Shown here piece by piece: positions 39,475 through 47,762 of a stretch of DNA of 64,000 bases. Origin of the DNA: CAIKNB01 sp964415965 (lineage in GTDB: Bacteria > Patescibacteriota > Patescibacteriia > 2-12-FULL-60-25); contig CAYQCK010000002.1 in NCBI GenBank assembly GCA_964415965.1, forward strand, positions 248,001 to 312,000, in the 5' to 3' direction. Made by a program: the position numbers and the translations under genes. Every line of letters starts with the position of its first letter. The stretch's first letter is position 1. Under the pieces are notes generated by a model. That model saw nothing but the letters and a program-made list of their open reading frames with translations, ran no database searches and was not told where the DNA came from.

Positions 39475-41010
39475 ATGCGTCTCCTCCCCATCATCGGCTT
39501 GGAAATCCACGCCCAGCTCAAGACCGAATCCAAGATGTTCTGCAGCTGCAAGAACGTCGGCGATGCCGCGGCGCCCAACACCGCCATCTGCCCGGTCTGC
39601 ACCGGCCAACCCGGCGCGCTTCCGACCCTGAACGCCAAGGCGCTCGAGCTCGGGGTCAAAGTCGGCCTGGCGCTCGGCTGCCGCATCCCGGACCAATCGG
39701 TCTTCGACCGCAAGAACTATTTCTATCCTGATTTGCCGAAAGGCTACCAGATATCGCAATTCCATCTGCCCATCGCCCTCGACGGCCAGCTCGAGCTGGA
39801 TGTCCCGGGCGGAGAGCCGCCGCGGCAGCGCATCCGCATCGGCATCACCCGCGCCCATCTCGAAGAGGATGCGGCCAAGAATTTCCATTCCGGCGGCGAG
39901 GAAGCGGCGACGCTCGTGGACTACAACCGCTCGAGCACGCCGCTCATCGAGATCGTGACCGAGCCCGACCTGCGCTCCCCGGCCGAGGCCAAAGCCTTCC
40001 TCCAGGAGCTCCGCGCCATCCTGCGTTCCATCGGAGCTTCGGACGCGGACATGGAAAAAGGCCAGATGCGCTGCGACGCCAACATCTCGCTCTTGCCGGT
40101 GAACGAAGACGGCACGCCGGCCCAGCACGACCTGAACCCCAAAGTCGAAATCAAGAACCTGAATTCTTTCCGCTCGGTCGAACGGGCTTTGGCGCACGAA
40201 ATCGAACGCCAGACGCAGATCATCGAAGGCGGAAGTCTGCCGCAGGCCGCGACCCGCGGCTGGGACGAGGATAAAGGCGCGACTTTCGAACAGCGCAGCA
40301 AGGAAACGTCCGCCGACTATCGATATTTCCCGGAGCCGGATCTGCCGCCGCAGGACCTCGTGGAACTTCGCGAGAGGCTCCAAGGCCGCTTGCCTGAACT
40401 GCCGGCAGCCTTGCGCTCGCGGCTCATCGACGAATGGGGCTTCTCCGCGGCCGACGCCGCTTTCTTCGCGGCCAATGACGGCTGGGCCGACTATGCCGAC
40501 AACGTCATGGGCGAACTGGGCAGCTGGCTGGCCGACGTCGACTCATCCAAAGACTCGGCCGGCGAAGTCTTGGCCGAAAACAAAAAAAAGCTGGCCAAAC
40601 TCGCCGGCGGCTGGCTGACGTCGAAACTTGCCGGGCTCATGGCCGAACGCAACCAGATCATCTCGGACATCAAGATCGACCCGGAGAACTTCGCCGAGTT
40701 CCTGACCCTCATCCACCAAAACAAGATCAACAGCTCCAACGCCCAAAAGCTCCTGGCCATGATGCTCGAGACCGGCGCCGATCCTTCGCACCTGATGGAA
40801 GAACACGACCTCGGCCAAAACCTGGACGAAGGTGCGCTCAAAGCGACCGTCAAGCGCCTCATCGAAGAGAACCCTGACCAAGTCGCGCAGATCAAGGCCG
40901 GCAAGCTCGGCGTCATCAAATGGTTCGTCGGCGCCGTCATGAAAGCCACCGAAGGCAAAGCCAACCCGGCCCAGGCCGAGGAGGAAGTGAAGAAGGAAAT
41001 CGGAATATAA
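39475..41010 (+). CDS. gatB: Asp/Glu-tRNA amidotransferase subunit B
   Basis: 511 residues. With GatA and GatC it converts Glu-tRNA(Gln) or Asp-tRNA(Asn) to the amide. The kinase-like cradle has IGLEIHAQLKTESKMFC, CPVCTGQPGALPTLN and FDRKNYFYPDLPKGYQISQF, and the family signature RTHLEED-type region ITRAHLEEDAAKNFH. A helical domain and the C-terminal GatB/YqeY domain (LIEENPDQVAQIKAG ... WFVGAVMKATEGKANPAQ) end the protein. GatA and GatC are not in the window. The first methionine follows a CCCA-rich repeat and no Shine-Dalgarno is visible. Confidence 0.96.
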   Translation: MRLLPIIGLEIHAQLKTESKMFCSCKNVGDAAAPNTAICPVCTGQPGALPTLNAKALELGVKVGLALGCRIPDQSVFDRKNYFYPDLPKGYQISQFHLPIALDGQLELDVPGGEPPRQRIRIGITRAHLEEDAAKNFHSGGEEAATLVDYNRSSTPLIEIVTEPDLRSPAEAKAFLQELRAILRSIGASDADMEKGQMRCDANISLLPVNEDGTPAQHDLNPKVEIKNLNSFRSVERALAHEIERQTQIIEGGSLPQAATRGWDEDKGATFEQRSKETSADYRYFPEPDLPPQDLVELRERLQGRLPELPAALRSRLIDEWGFSAADAAFFAANDGWADYADNVMGELGSWLADVDSSKDSAGEVLAENKKKLAKLAGGWLTSKLAGLMAERNQIISDIKIDPENFAEFLTLIHQNKINSSNAQKLLAMMLETGADPSHLMEEHDLGQNLDEGALKATVKRLIEENPDQVAQIKAGKLGVIKWFVGAVMKATEGKANPAQAEEEVKKEIGI

Positions 41011-41035
41011 AAGATTTTTCAACCCGATAACAGCT

Positions 41036-41064
41036 GTGGATTCCGGCTTTCGCCGGAATGACAG
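41036..41064. repeat. GGAATGAC palindromic repeat
   Basis: GTGGA, then TTCCGGC-TTTC-GCCGGAA (41041-41058) and TGACAG. Related to the third hairpin of the element inside prmC (11591-11611). Confidence 0.65.
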
Positions 41065-41081
41065 TTGGGGCCCAGGAGTAA

Positions 41082-41208
41082 CACTTCGCAAGTGACAAGG
41101 GGGTCCGGGGGGCCGCGTGGCGTGGCCCGCAAGATAGCCGACATCGGCGATACCGAGAGCGCATAGCGGACCCCCGGGACCTTTGGTTACTTTCAGTCAT
41201 GAAAGTAA
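41082..41208 (+). repeat. Structured repeat, copy 3 (diverged)
   Basis: Starts CACTT-CGC-AAGTG and has arms GGGGGTCCG (41099-41107) and CGGACCCCC (41167-41175). The terminal stem is TTACTTTCA-GTCA-TGAAAGTAA, differing from copies 1 and 2 on both sides so that pairing is kept. Confidence 0.85.
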
Positions 41209-41298
41209 CATTTAAGGCTCTCGACAGTTGTTCCAATTGGAAGGTCCTCGGACCGCTCCGACTTGCCCCCAGGACGACATTTTTGTTGATAGCGGCAA

Positions 41299-41429
41299 CA
41301 CATCGCAAGTGACCACGGGGGTCTGGGGGTCCGCGCCAAGCGTGGACCGCAGAAGCGCAAAAGTCCGCGACACCGAGAGAGGCATCGCGGACCCCCCAGG
41401 ACTTTTGCTGCTTTTGGTCACAAAAGTGG
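41299..41429 (+). repeat. Structured repeat, copy 4
   Basis: In tandem with copy 3, 90 bases further on. Arms GGGGGTCCGCG (41325-41335) and CGCGGACCCCC (41386-41396); the terminal stem is CTGCTTTTG-GTCA-CAAAAGTGG with wobble pairs. It ends 9 bases before the miaA stop. Confidence 0.85.
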
Positions 41430-41437
41430 TTTTATAT

Positions 41438-42412
41438 TCACCCGCACAATCCCCCGATCCCCAACCACTCGCTCACCGCGAGCATCCCCTCGTCCTTGTC
41501 CTTGCACCAGCGGATGCGCTGGTCGCGCTTGAACCAGGTCTCCTGGCGTTTGGCGTAGCGGTGAACTGCCTGGCGGGTCAGGGCGACCGCCTGTTCGAGC
41601 GACTCTTCGCCCTTGATGTATTTCATCAGCTCGCGGTAGCCGATCGACGTCATGGCCGGGGCGTTCTCCGGGATGCCTTTCTTTAGTGCCTGCCGGATTT
41701 CCTCGACCCAACCCTCCTCCAGCATGTTGTCGATGGAAGCGTCGATGCGCGCGAACAGCTGTTCGCGCGGCCACTTGATGCCGACCTGATACGCTTCGAC
41801 CAGCGGCTTGCCCATCTTCTTCTGTTTGGTGAACGGCTTCCCGGTCAAGGTCGCGACCTCGAGCGCCCGGATGACGCGCCGCGGGTTCTTGAGGTCCACG
41901 GCTTGGGCCGCGTCGGAATCCAAACCCAGAAGCAGCCGCACCAATTCCTCGAGCGGACGCCCCTCGAAGGCTTTGCGCATGGCCGGCTGCGGTTCGACAT
42001 GCGGGAACAGCAGGTTATCGACCAACGATTTGATGTAGAGACCGGTGCCGCCGACGACGATCGGCAGGCGCTTGCGCCGGATGATGCCCCGGATGGCGAC
42101 CAAGGTCTTGTCGCGCCACTCGGCCACGGTGAACGTCTTGAGCGGATCCAAGAAATCCATCATGTAGTGCGGGACGCCCTCGACCATGAATGCGCGCTGG
42201 CCGTCGAACGACCCGCGCTTGCCCCTGGGCTTCCCCGTCCCGATATCGAAACCTTTGTAGATCTGGCGCGAATCAGCGTTTATGATCTCTCCGTTGAAGG
42301 CTTTGGCGAGACGCAAACCCAAATCCGTCTTGCCTGAAGACGTCGGACCGACAAGGCAGACTACGCGGGGCAGTTTGCGCGGTGGCCGCGGGACCGATAG
42401 CGGTCTGCTCAT
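41438..42412 (-). CDS. miaA: tRNA dimethylallyltransferase
   Basis: 324 residues. It adds dimethylallyl to A37 of UNN-reading tRNAs. P-loop LVGPTSSGKTDLGLRLA, then INADSRQIYKGFDIGTGKP, VGGTGLYIKSLVDN and the tRNA-binding NPRRVIRALEV and MTSIGYRELMKYI. Downstream of miaB with a 22-base gap; the two act in sequence on the same base. Its 3' side abuts repeat copy 4. Confidence 0.96.
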   Translation of the reverse strand: MSRPLSVPRPPRKLPRVVCLVGPTSSGKTDLGLRLAKAFNGEIINADSRQIYKGFDIGTGKPRGKRGSFDGQRAFMVEGVPHYMMDFLDPLKTFTVAEWRDKTLVAIRGIIRRKRLPIVVGGTGLYIKSLVDNLLFPHVEPQPAMRKAFEGRPLEELVRLLLGLDSDAAQAVDLKNPRRVIRALEVATLTGKPFTKQKKMGKPLVEAYQVGIKWPREQLFARIDASIDNMLEEGWVEEIRQALKKGIPENAPAMTSIGYRELMKYIKGEESLEQAVALTRQAVHRYAKRQETWFKRDQRIRWCKDKDEGMLAVSEWLGIGGLCG

Positions 42413-42434
42413 ATAGCTCCCCCTTCCATCGGAT

Positions 42435-43796
42435 TCAGCATACCAGCTCGCCTTGGAGTTGCCACGCCAAAGCCGAGGTTATCTTGACCGGCACTTCCTT
42501 TCCAACCAGCGTCTGGTCGAGGCACGGGAAAGTCGCGAGTTTCATCTCGCGCGTGTTGCCGTGCGCGCGGCCGTCGGCCATTCCCTCAACCAGCACGTTT
42601 ACAACCTTATCCACATAAAACTGGTTCTTGCGCAGCGTCGTCTCTTCCATCAAGGACTGCAGCACGTCCCAACGCCGGCGCTTCTCCTCGGCCGGAACGT
42701 CATCCGGATACAGCCGCGCGCCCAAAGTCCCCGACCGCTGGCTGTATTGCGCGGGGTATGAGATGTCGAAGTCGCATTCCTTGTAGAGCGAAACCGTATC
42801 CTCGAACTGTTCGGCGGTCTCCCCCGGAAAGCCGACTATGATATCCGTGCCGAGCGCGATGCCCGGGCGCCTGGCTTTGACTTTCTCGATGATGGCCAGG
42901 AATTCGGCCCGCGAATATTTGCGGTTCATGCGCCGCAGGACTTCGTCGTTCCCGGCCTGGACCGGCAGATGCAGGTAATTGACCTGTTTCGGCAGCGCCA
43001 AGGCGTCGACAATCTCGTCATTCATCGAGATCGGATGGGCTGCGGTCCAATGGACGCGTTCGATGCCCGGGATGTTGTTCGTTTCCCACAACAAGGCCGC
43101 GAAATGGTTGGCCGACGGCGGGCACTTGGCCGGGTCGAGCGGCGAAACCGTGTAGGGATTGTCGGCGGAAAAGACTTCGGGATCCGACGCGACGTAGGAA
43201 TTCACCGACTGCCCGAGCAGCGTCACCTCGACGACGCCCTGCGCGGCCAGTCCGCGCAATTCCTCCAAGATGTCCGCCGCGGGCCGGTTCTTCTCGAGGC
43301 CGCGGGCGTAGGGCACGACGCAATAGGTGCAGTATTTGTTGCAGCCGGTCTGGATGGTCACGTAGGCCTGAGCCGACGGCGCGCGCAGCGGGCGGACCTT
43401 CAGGTAGTCCTCGGCCAAATCCAGGGAATTCGCGAGTTCAGGCCGCAGTCCGGCGATCCAGCGCGGCAGGTTGACCATGTCGCGCGTCGGAAAGAACAGG
43501 TCGACCGTCGGCAACCGTCGCCGGATCTCGCCCTTGAGGTCGCGGCCGGCCATGCAGCCGGTCACGCCCACGATGAGCTTCGGGTTCCTTTCCTTGAGCT
43601 TCGCCCAGTCCTGCTGCTTGCCGTAGATCCGCTCCTCGGCGCTCTGCCTGACCGAACAGGTGTTGGTGATGATGATGTCGGCGTCCGCCTCGCCGTCAGC
43701 CGCCGAAAAACCGAGCGTCGACAATATTCCGGCCATGCGCTCGGAATCGTTCTTGTTCATTTGGCACCCGAGGGTCACGAGATGGTATTTCGGCAT
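42435..43796 (-). CDS. miaB: tRNA 2-methylthio-N6-dimethylallyladenosine synthase
   Basis: 453 residues. A radical-SAM methylthiotransferase that acts on the MiaA product. The UPF0004 domain carries LGCQMNKNDSERM, NTCSVRQSAEERIYG and VTGCMAG (auxiliary cluster cysteines). The radical-SAM CxxxCxxC is GCNKYCTYCVVPYARG, followed by DIIVGFPGETAEQFEDTV and a C-terminal TRAM domain (DKVVNVLVEGMADGRAHGNT). A -10-like TAACTT ends 6 bases before the ATG. Confidence 0.96.
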   Translation of the reverse strand: MPKYHLVTLGCQMNKNDSERMAGILSTLGFSAADGEADADIIITNTCSVRQSAEERIYGKQQDWAKLKERNPKLIVGVTGCMAGRDLKGEIRRRLPTVDLFFPTRDMVNLPRWIAGLRPELANSLDLAEDYLKVRPLRAPSAQAYVTIQTGCNKYCTYCVVPYARGLEKNRPAADILEELRGLAAQGVVEVTLLGQSVNSYVASDPEVFSADNPYTVSPLDPAKCPPSANHFAALLWETNNIPGIERVHWTAAHPISMNDEIVDALALPKQVNYLHLPVQAGNDEVLRRMNRKYSRAEFLAIIEKVKARRPGIALGTDIIVGFPGETAEQFEDTVSLYKECDFDISYPAQYSQRSGTLGARLYPDDVPAEEKRRRWDVLQSLMEETTLRKNQFYVDKVVNVLVEGMADGRAHGNTREMKLATFPCLDQTLVGKEVPVKITSALAWQLQGELVC

Positions 43797-43802
43797 GGCC
43801 GA

Positions 43803-43808
43803 AAGTTA
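43803..43808 (-). promoter_or_regulatory. -10 box close to the miaB start
   Basis: TAACTT on the minus strand ends 6 bases before the ATG at 43796. Confidence 0.35.
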
Positions 43809-43849
43809 ACACGGTTAAGCTGAATACTCAATCCCCGGCGCCGAGCGCG

Positions 43850-43858
43850 TGGTATAAT
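43850..43858 (+). promoter_or_regulatory. Extended -10 promoter
   Basis: TGGTATAAT, a consensus extended -10, 51 bases before the ATG at 43910. No good -35 is seen. Confidence 0.65.
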
Positions 43859-43909
43859 CGACCGGGAAAAATTTTCCACCAAACGCACCTTCAGCCACGA
43901 GAGGCCGCG

Positions 43910-44311
43910 ATGACAGACCCTAGACCGGTGATATGCACGCGTTGCGGTTTCATGCTGAACCGCCAAGGGATGTGCGGCCGGCCGGAATGCAGTTCAAACC
44001 GTCCGACGCAGCGTCCGCCAACCTCTAGACCGGCGCGGCCCATCCCGCGCGCCGATGCCACCCAAGGCGAGGAGGAATGCCCCGCCTGCCACGGCGTCGT
44101 ACCGCCGAAAGCGCGGTACTGCCCATACTGCCGGGCGCCGCGCCGCGCCTCGGCGACCTGCGCCTACGTCGATGTCGAGCGGGCGATGCCTAAGCCTCCC
44201 CGCATGCCGAGCATCCCTGACGTGGAGGAGAGTCCTCCCCAGCAAAGCGGCACCCGCTGCAAAGACGGCGGGCAAGACGACAACTTGGCCGAAACCGCGG
44301 CCAAAAAATGA
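43910..44311 (+). CDS. Double zinc-ribbon protein, unknown
   Basis: 133 residues. The first ribbon is ICTRCGFMLNRQGMCGRPEC, the second ECPACHGVVPPKARYCPYC, joined by a Pro/Arg-rich linker (PTQRPPTSRPARPIPRAD). The C-terminus is disordered and acidic. Such ribbons usually bind protein or nucleic acid structurally; there is no catalytic motif. GAGAGG precedes the ATG. A single gene with its own promoter and terminator. Confidence 0.78.
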   Translation: MTDPRPVICTRCGFMLNRQGMCGRPECSSNRPTQRPPTSRPARPIPRADATQGEEECPACHGVVPPKARYCPYCRAPRRASATCAYVDVERAMPKPPRMPSIPDVEESPPQQSGTRCKDGGQDDNLAETAAKK

Positions 44312-44319
44312 CTCCCTGT

Positions 44320-44346
44320 GCGCCGTCCCCCTTCCCAGGACGGCGC
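44320..44346 (+). terminator. Intrinsic terminator
   Basis: GCGCCGTCC pairs perfectly with GGACGGCGC, then GTTCTTTTTT, 8 bases after the stop at 44311. Confidence 0.92.
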
Positions 44347-44370
44347 GTTCTTTTTTCCGCGGATTCTTGC

Positions 44371-44376
44371 TAGACT
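44371..44376 (+). promoter_or_regulatory. -10 box close to the 55-residue gene
   Basis: TTGC-TAGACT ends 8 bases before the ATG at 44385, matching the arrangement at prmC. Confidence 0.5.
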
Positions 44377-44384
44377 ATCCGCAT

Positions 44385-44552
44385 ATGGCCCTCACCGCCC
44401 AGCAGAAAGCCAAGATCAAAAAAATCATCCACGCCTACGACCGCGATGTCCGGAAAATCGTAGCCAAGCACAAACAGGTCGTCATCAAGGCGGTCGAGGA
44501 TTTGGATAAACGGAAGGCGGAGAAGATAAAACAGCTAATCCAACAGAGCTAG
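44385..44552 (+). CDS. Small basic helical protein (55 residues)
   Basis: 55 residues, almost one charged helix: ALTAQQKAKIKKIIHAYDRD and VRKIVAKHKQVVIKAVEDLD, ending KIKQLIQQS. Heptad-like hydrophobic spacing (I, I, V, I, V, V) suggests a short coiled coil; the high lysine content could bind nucleic acid. A -10 box 8 bases upstream and a terminator directly after the stop support it as a real gene. Function unknown. Confidence 0.7.
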   Translation: MALTAQQKAKIKKIIHAYDRDVRKIVAKHKQVVIKAVEDLDKRKAEKIKQLIQQS

Positions 44553-44555
44553 ACA

Positions 44556-44573
44556 ATCCGGCGCCAGCCGGAT
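44556..44573 (+). terminator. Intrinsic terminator
   Basis: ATCCGGC-GCCA-GCCGGAT then TTTTC, 3 bases after the stop at 44552. Confidence 0.9.
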
Positions 44574-44608
44574 TTTTCGATGCTCGCCAAACCATGTCTC
44601 GAGCGGTT

Positions 44609-46129
44609 TCAGGCGAAAGGGTTCTTCGTCTCCGTCCTGTCAGTCCGCTCGATATATTCGGCCATCTTCACGGCCGAAGCGCAATCCGCCGGTTCTTGGA
44701 TATCCTTGACGCTCACGCCGTAGAGATTGCCGTACATCCGACGGATATTCTCTTGGGCTCTTTCGAGGTCGAGTCCTGGCGCCAGGCGTCGGAAGACAGT
44801 TTCCATGGCTTCGCGTTTGGCGGCCGGCAAGCCCACCGGATATTCCATCAGAATCCGGAAATCCTCTGCGAACGATTCAGAGAGAAACGCCGTGCTCAGC
44901 CGCCCCTCCAGCAATGCGTAGGCTTCGGCATACCCGGACGAAGCGCGCAGGCCTGAGAATATCGCTTCTACCGCATACTTGTCGAAAGCTTCCTGAGCTT
45001 CCGGCACGAGAGCCATGGACTGCTGCGCCGCGTGCCCGACTTCGTGGATCAAGACACTGGCGAGCCGATGGGGCTTTTCGCGCTCCACGGCCAATCGGAC
45101 CGTCAGGTCCGCGGGTTCCCAGATCCCGGAACATCCCCGGATATCCTCGCGCCTGACCAGCCTGATGTTCCGCACGCGGCTTGAGATGAAAGGCGCCAAA
45201 CCACTTTGCTTAATGACGTCTTGGGCTTCCCGGATTGCCCTTTCGTCTACCCCTTCAATCGGCGGCTCCTGGCGCGACTTGAGGTACCCGTATTCATATT
45301 TCCAGCCACCGGCCATCCCTGCGAGTTTCGCCGTATCGTTACCGGCCGTGAAAAAAACCAGCGCCACGGGTTCACACAGCATCTCCCGCAATCCTTCGGT
45401 CCCCTCTTTCCCTTCCAATGCGCCTATCCAAGAAGCTCGGGCTTTCCGGATAAACCACGCCAAATCGCCGCCGTTGGATCGGTTGGCGCGCTCCCACAGT
45501 TCCGGCGTCATGATGCGTCCCCAAGTTTCGACCCGCTGCTTGAACTCTACAGTTTCTATTTCCTCCTCAAGCAGCTGGGCGAAAACCTTCTGCTGCCTGG
45601 GGTCAGGCTGGCTTCCTAAGGAAGCAATACGGGATTCGTCTAAAGACTTGAGGTGACGGAACGCTTGCGTCGCACCAAGTTTCTTGGCCCTTTCGGCCAA
45701 AGCGATCTTCATCGATACGTACCCTTCCGGGTCCGGCCTAAGGAAAAATTCATTCGCGGTTTCTGGATCGTTCAAAATCGAGGCTCCGGCTTTGCCGGCG
45801 CGTGAAACCAGGAGTACGGCCGCTTTCCTGCGCCCCTCGTCCGGGTTCGTCAGCAGCGACAAACCATTGCCGGTCACGAATTCCAAAGCCAATGACGGCG
45901 GCTCGAGGCGCCGCGACACCTCATCCAGTTCGGCGAACCGGGCGGGTTCGAGTCTAGCGATCGCCTCGGCCGTTGAGCCGATTTCCGTTCCCCAATTTTC
46001 TTTTTCCCCGGCTTCGTCCAAACCATGCGCCCTGTTAACGAAAGCGACGACGGCCGGCGTCAGTCCGATTTTTTCTTTCAGTTCAGCCTGCTTCCGCAAC
46101 ACCCTGACCTCATCCGCACCGCGTCCCAT
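44609..46129 (-). CDS. Putative zinc metallopeptidase (HEVGH), unknown family
   Basis: 506 residues, no membrane segment. The first 330 residues are mostly helical and unrecognised (ARLEPARFAELDEVSRRLEP, EEEIETVEFKQRVETWGRIM). The C-terminal part holds SVLIHEVGHAAQQ with H362-E363-H366, the zinc-site motif of metallopeptidases. SESFAEDFRIL about 55 residues on offers E418 or E422 as a third ligand, as in gluzincins. Last gene of the minus-strand glycolytic unit, 19 bases after eno, so it may be co-expressed with it. Its target is unknown. Confidence 0.78.
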   Translation of the reverse strand: MGRGADEVRVLRKQAELKEKIGLTPAVVAFVNRAHGLDEAGEKENWGTEIGSTAEAIARLEPARFAELDEVSRRLEPPSLALEFVTGNGLSLLTNPDEGRRKAAVLLVSRAGKAGASILNDPETANEFFLRPDPEGYVSMKIALAERAKKLGATQAFRHLKSLDESRIASLGSQPDPRQQKVFAQLLEEEIETVEFKQRVETWGRIMTPELWERANRSNGGDLAWFIRKARASWIGALEGKEGTEGLREMLCEPVALVFFTAGNDTAKLAGMAGGWKYEYGYLKSRQEPPIEGVDERAIREAQDVIKQSGLAPFISSRVRNIRLVRREDIRGCSGIWEPADLTVRLAVEREKPHRLASVLIHEVGHAAQQSMALVPEAQEAFDKYAVEAIFSGLRASSGYAEAYALLEGRLSTAFLSESFAEDFRILMEYPVGLPAAKREAMETVFRRLAPGLDLERAQENIRRMYGNLYGVSVKDIQEPADCASAVKMAEYIERTDRTETKNPFA

Positions 46130-46148
46130 ATCACCGCATGAAAAAGCC

Positions 46149-47414
46149 TCAGCCCTTCAGTTCCCCCTCGATCTCAAGCAGCCGGTTGTACTTCTCCACG
46201 CGTTCGGACCGCGAGAGCGAACCTGTCTTGATGTGCTCGGCGCCGCTCGCCACGCACAGGTCGGCGATGAACGTGTCGTCGGTCTCGCCCGAGCGGTGCG
46301 AGACGATGACTTCGAATTTGGCTTCCTGGGCCATCTGGATGGCCGCGACCGTCTCGGTCAAGGTGCCGATCTGGTTGAGTTTTATCAGGATGGCGGTGGC
46401 GGCTTTCTCCTTTATGCCCTTGCGCAGACGCTCGATGTTGGTCACGAAGAAATCGTCGCCGACCAGCATCGCCCGCTTCTTGAGGGCGGGCACCGCTTTC
46501 TTCCAGGCGGCCCAATCGTCTTCGGCGAAAGGGTCTTCGAGCGACAGCAGCGGATACTTCTTGAGCCATCCTTGGTAGCGCACCAGGAGTTCGTCAGCGG
46601 TATAGGCGGTCCCGCCTTCGGCCCTGAACACGTACGCCTGGCGCTTGGCGTCATAGAATTCGCTCGAGGCTATGTCCGTGGCCAAGGCAATGTCCTTGCC
46701 CGGCTTATAGCCGGCGGCTTTGATGGCTCGGACGAGGAGCTCGAACGCGTTTTCGACCTTCTGCAGTTTCGGCGCGAACCCGCCCTCGTCCCCCACCGTG
46801 GTGGCGAATCCATTCTGCTTGAGCAGCTTGGCCAAAGCATGGAACGTCTCGGCGCCGGCGCGCAGCCTCTCGGAGAAGCTCTTCTGCATCGGCATCAGCA
46901 TGCACTCCTGCACGTCCAATGCCCAATCCGCATGCGCCCCGCCGTTCAGCACATTCATCATCGGGACGGGCAAAGACGCTTTCTTCTTGAATTCGTACGT
47001 CTTGCGCAGCGACTTCCAGAGCGGCAGCTTCCGGTGGACGGCCAACGCCTCGGCCGTGGCCAGCGACACGGCCAAGATGGCGTTCGCGCCCAGCCGCGAT
47101 TTGTTCGGCGTGCCGTCGAGCTCGATCATCACATGGTCGATATCTTCCTGGCGCACCGCGTCCACGCCCTTGAGGATAGGCGCGATATCCTCGTTGACGT
47201 GCCTCACGGCCTTGAGCACGCCTTTGCCGCCGTAGCGCTTGCCTCCATCGCGCAGCTCGAGCGCCTCATGCGACCCGGTCGAGGCGCCGGACGGCACCTT
47301 GGCTTCGGCCGACGCGCCCGAGGCGAGCGTCACCCGGCAGGCCACCGTCGGATTGCCGCGCGAATCCAGTATCTCGCGGCCCACGACTGACTTGATTTTG
47401 GATGTGAAAAACAT
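46149..47414 (-). CDS. eno: Enolase
   Basis: 421 residues from the ATG at 47414. Converts 2-phosphoglycerate to PEP. The N-terminal REILDSRGNPTVACRV, the barrel signature ILIKLNQIGTLTETVAAIQM and EVIVSHRSGETDDTFIADLC are diagnostic; the catalytic acid/base Glu and Lys fall in DEGGFAPKL and KLNQ. Slightly shorter at the C-terminus than E. coli enolase. It follows the DUF5654 gene by 14 bases. Confidence 0.97.
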   Translation of the reverse strand: MFFTSKIKSVVGREILDSRGNPTVACRVTLASGASAEAKVPSGASTGSHEALELRDGGKRYGGKGVLKAVRHVNEDIAPILKGVDAVRQEDIDHVMIELDGTPNKSRLGANAILAVSLATAEALAVHRKLPLWKSLRKTYEFKKKASLPVPMMNVLNGGAHADWALDVQECMLMPMQKSFSERLRAGAETFHALAKLLKQNGFATTVGDEGGFAPKLQKVENAFELLVRAIKAAGYKPGKDIALATDIASSEFYDAKRQAYVFRAEGGTAYTADELLVRYQGWLKKYPLLSLEDPFAEDDWAAWKKAVPALKKRAMLVGDDFFVTNIERLRKGIKEKAATAILIKLNQIGTLTETVAAIQMAQEAKFEVIVSHRSGETDDTFIADLCVASGAEHIKTGSLSRSERVEKYNRLLEIEGELKG

Positions 47415-47428
47415 ATTTTCGGTTGGTT

Positions 47429-47719
47429 CTACGCTTGTTTTCCGGCCGTTTTCTTTTCCAGAGCCTTGGAGATCTTCGAGAGTTTGTATCCGATCCAGAC
47501 CACGATGCCCGTCACCAGCAGGGCATAGACGAACTTCGCCGTGACTCCGCTCTGCGGGCCGAATAACTTCACGAACAACGTCTGGATCGCGTCGTTCCAC
47601 GCCAGCGCCGCGACCAGCGAAAAAGCGCCAGTCATCAGCTCGAGCGTCTTCTGCAGGACGGTCAGCCTGAGGTTGAACTGCTCCTGGGTCTCGCCTGACT
47701 TCTTCTCTTCTTGCGGCAT
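47429..47719 (-). CDS. DUF5654 family membrane protein
   Basis: 96 residues. A helical cytoplasmic start (EQFNLRLTVLQKTLELMTGA) precedes two membrane segments (about 31-50 and 65-82, FVYALLVTGIVVWIGYKLSK). AALAWNDAIQTLF is the family's signature-like turn. DUF5654 is common in CPR bacteria and archaea; its function is unknown. Between pgk and eno, so it shares their transcription. Confidence 0.82.
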   Translation of the reverse strand: MPQEEKKSGETQEQFNLRLTVLQKTLELMTGAFSLVAALAWNDAIQTLFVKLFGPQSGVTAKFVYALLVTGIVVWIGYKLSKISKALEKKTAGKQA

Positions 47720-47762
47720 ATGGATTTTCCGTCGTCTTGGACGACTGACGGCATTAGTGTCT

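Noticed and set aside
45684..47390. 568-residue open frame opposite eno and the HEVGH gene
   Set aside because: Antisense shadow of eno, which has a full conserved signature.
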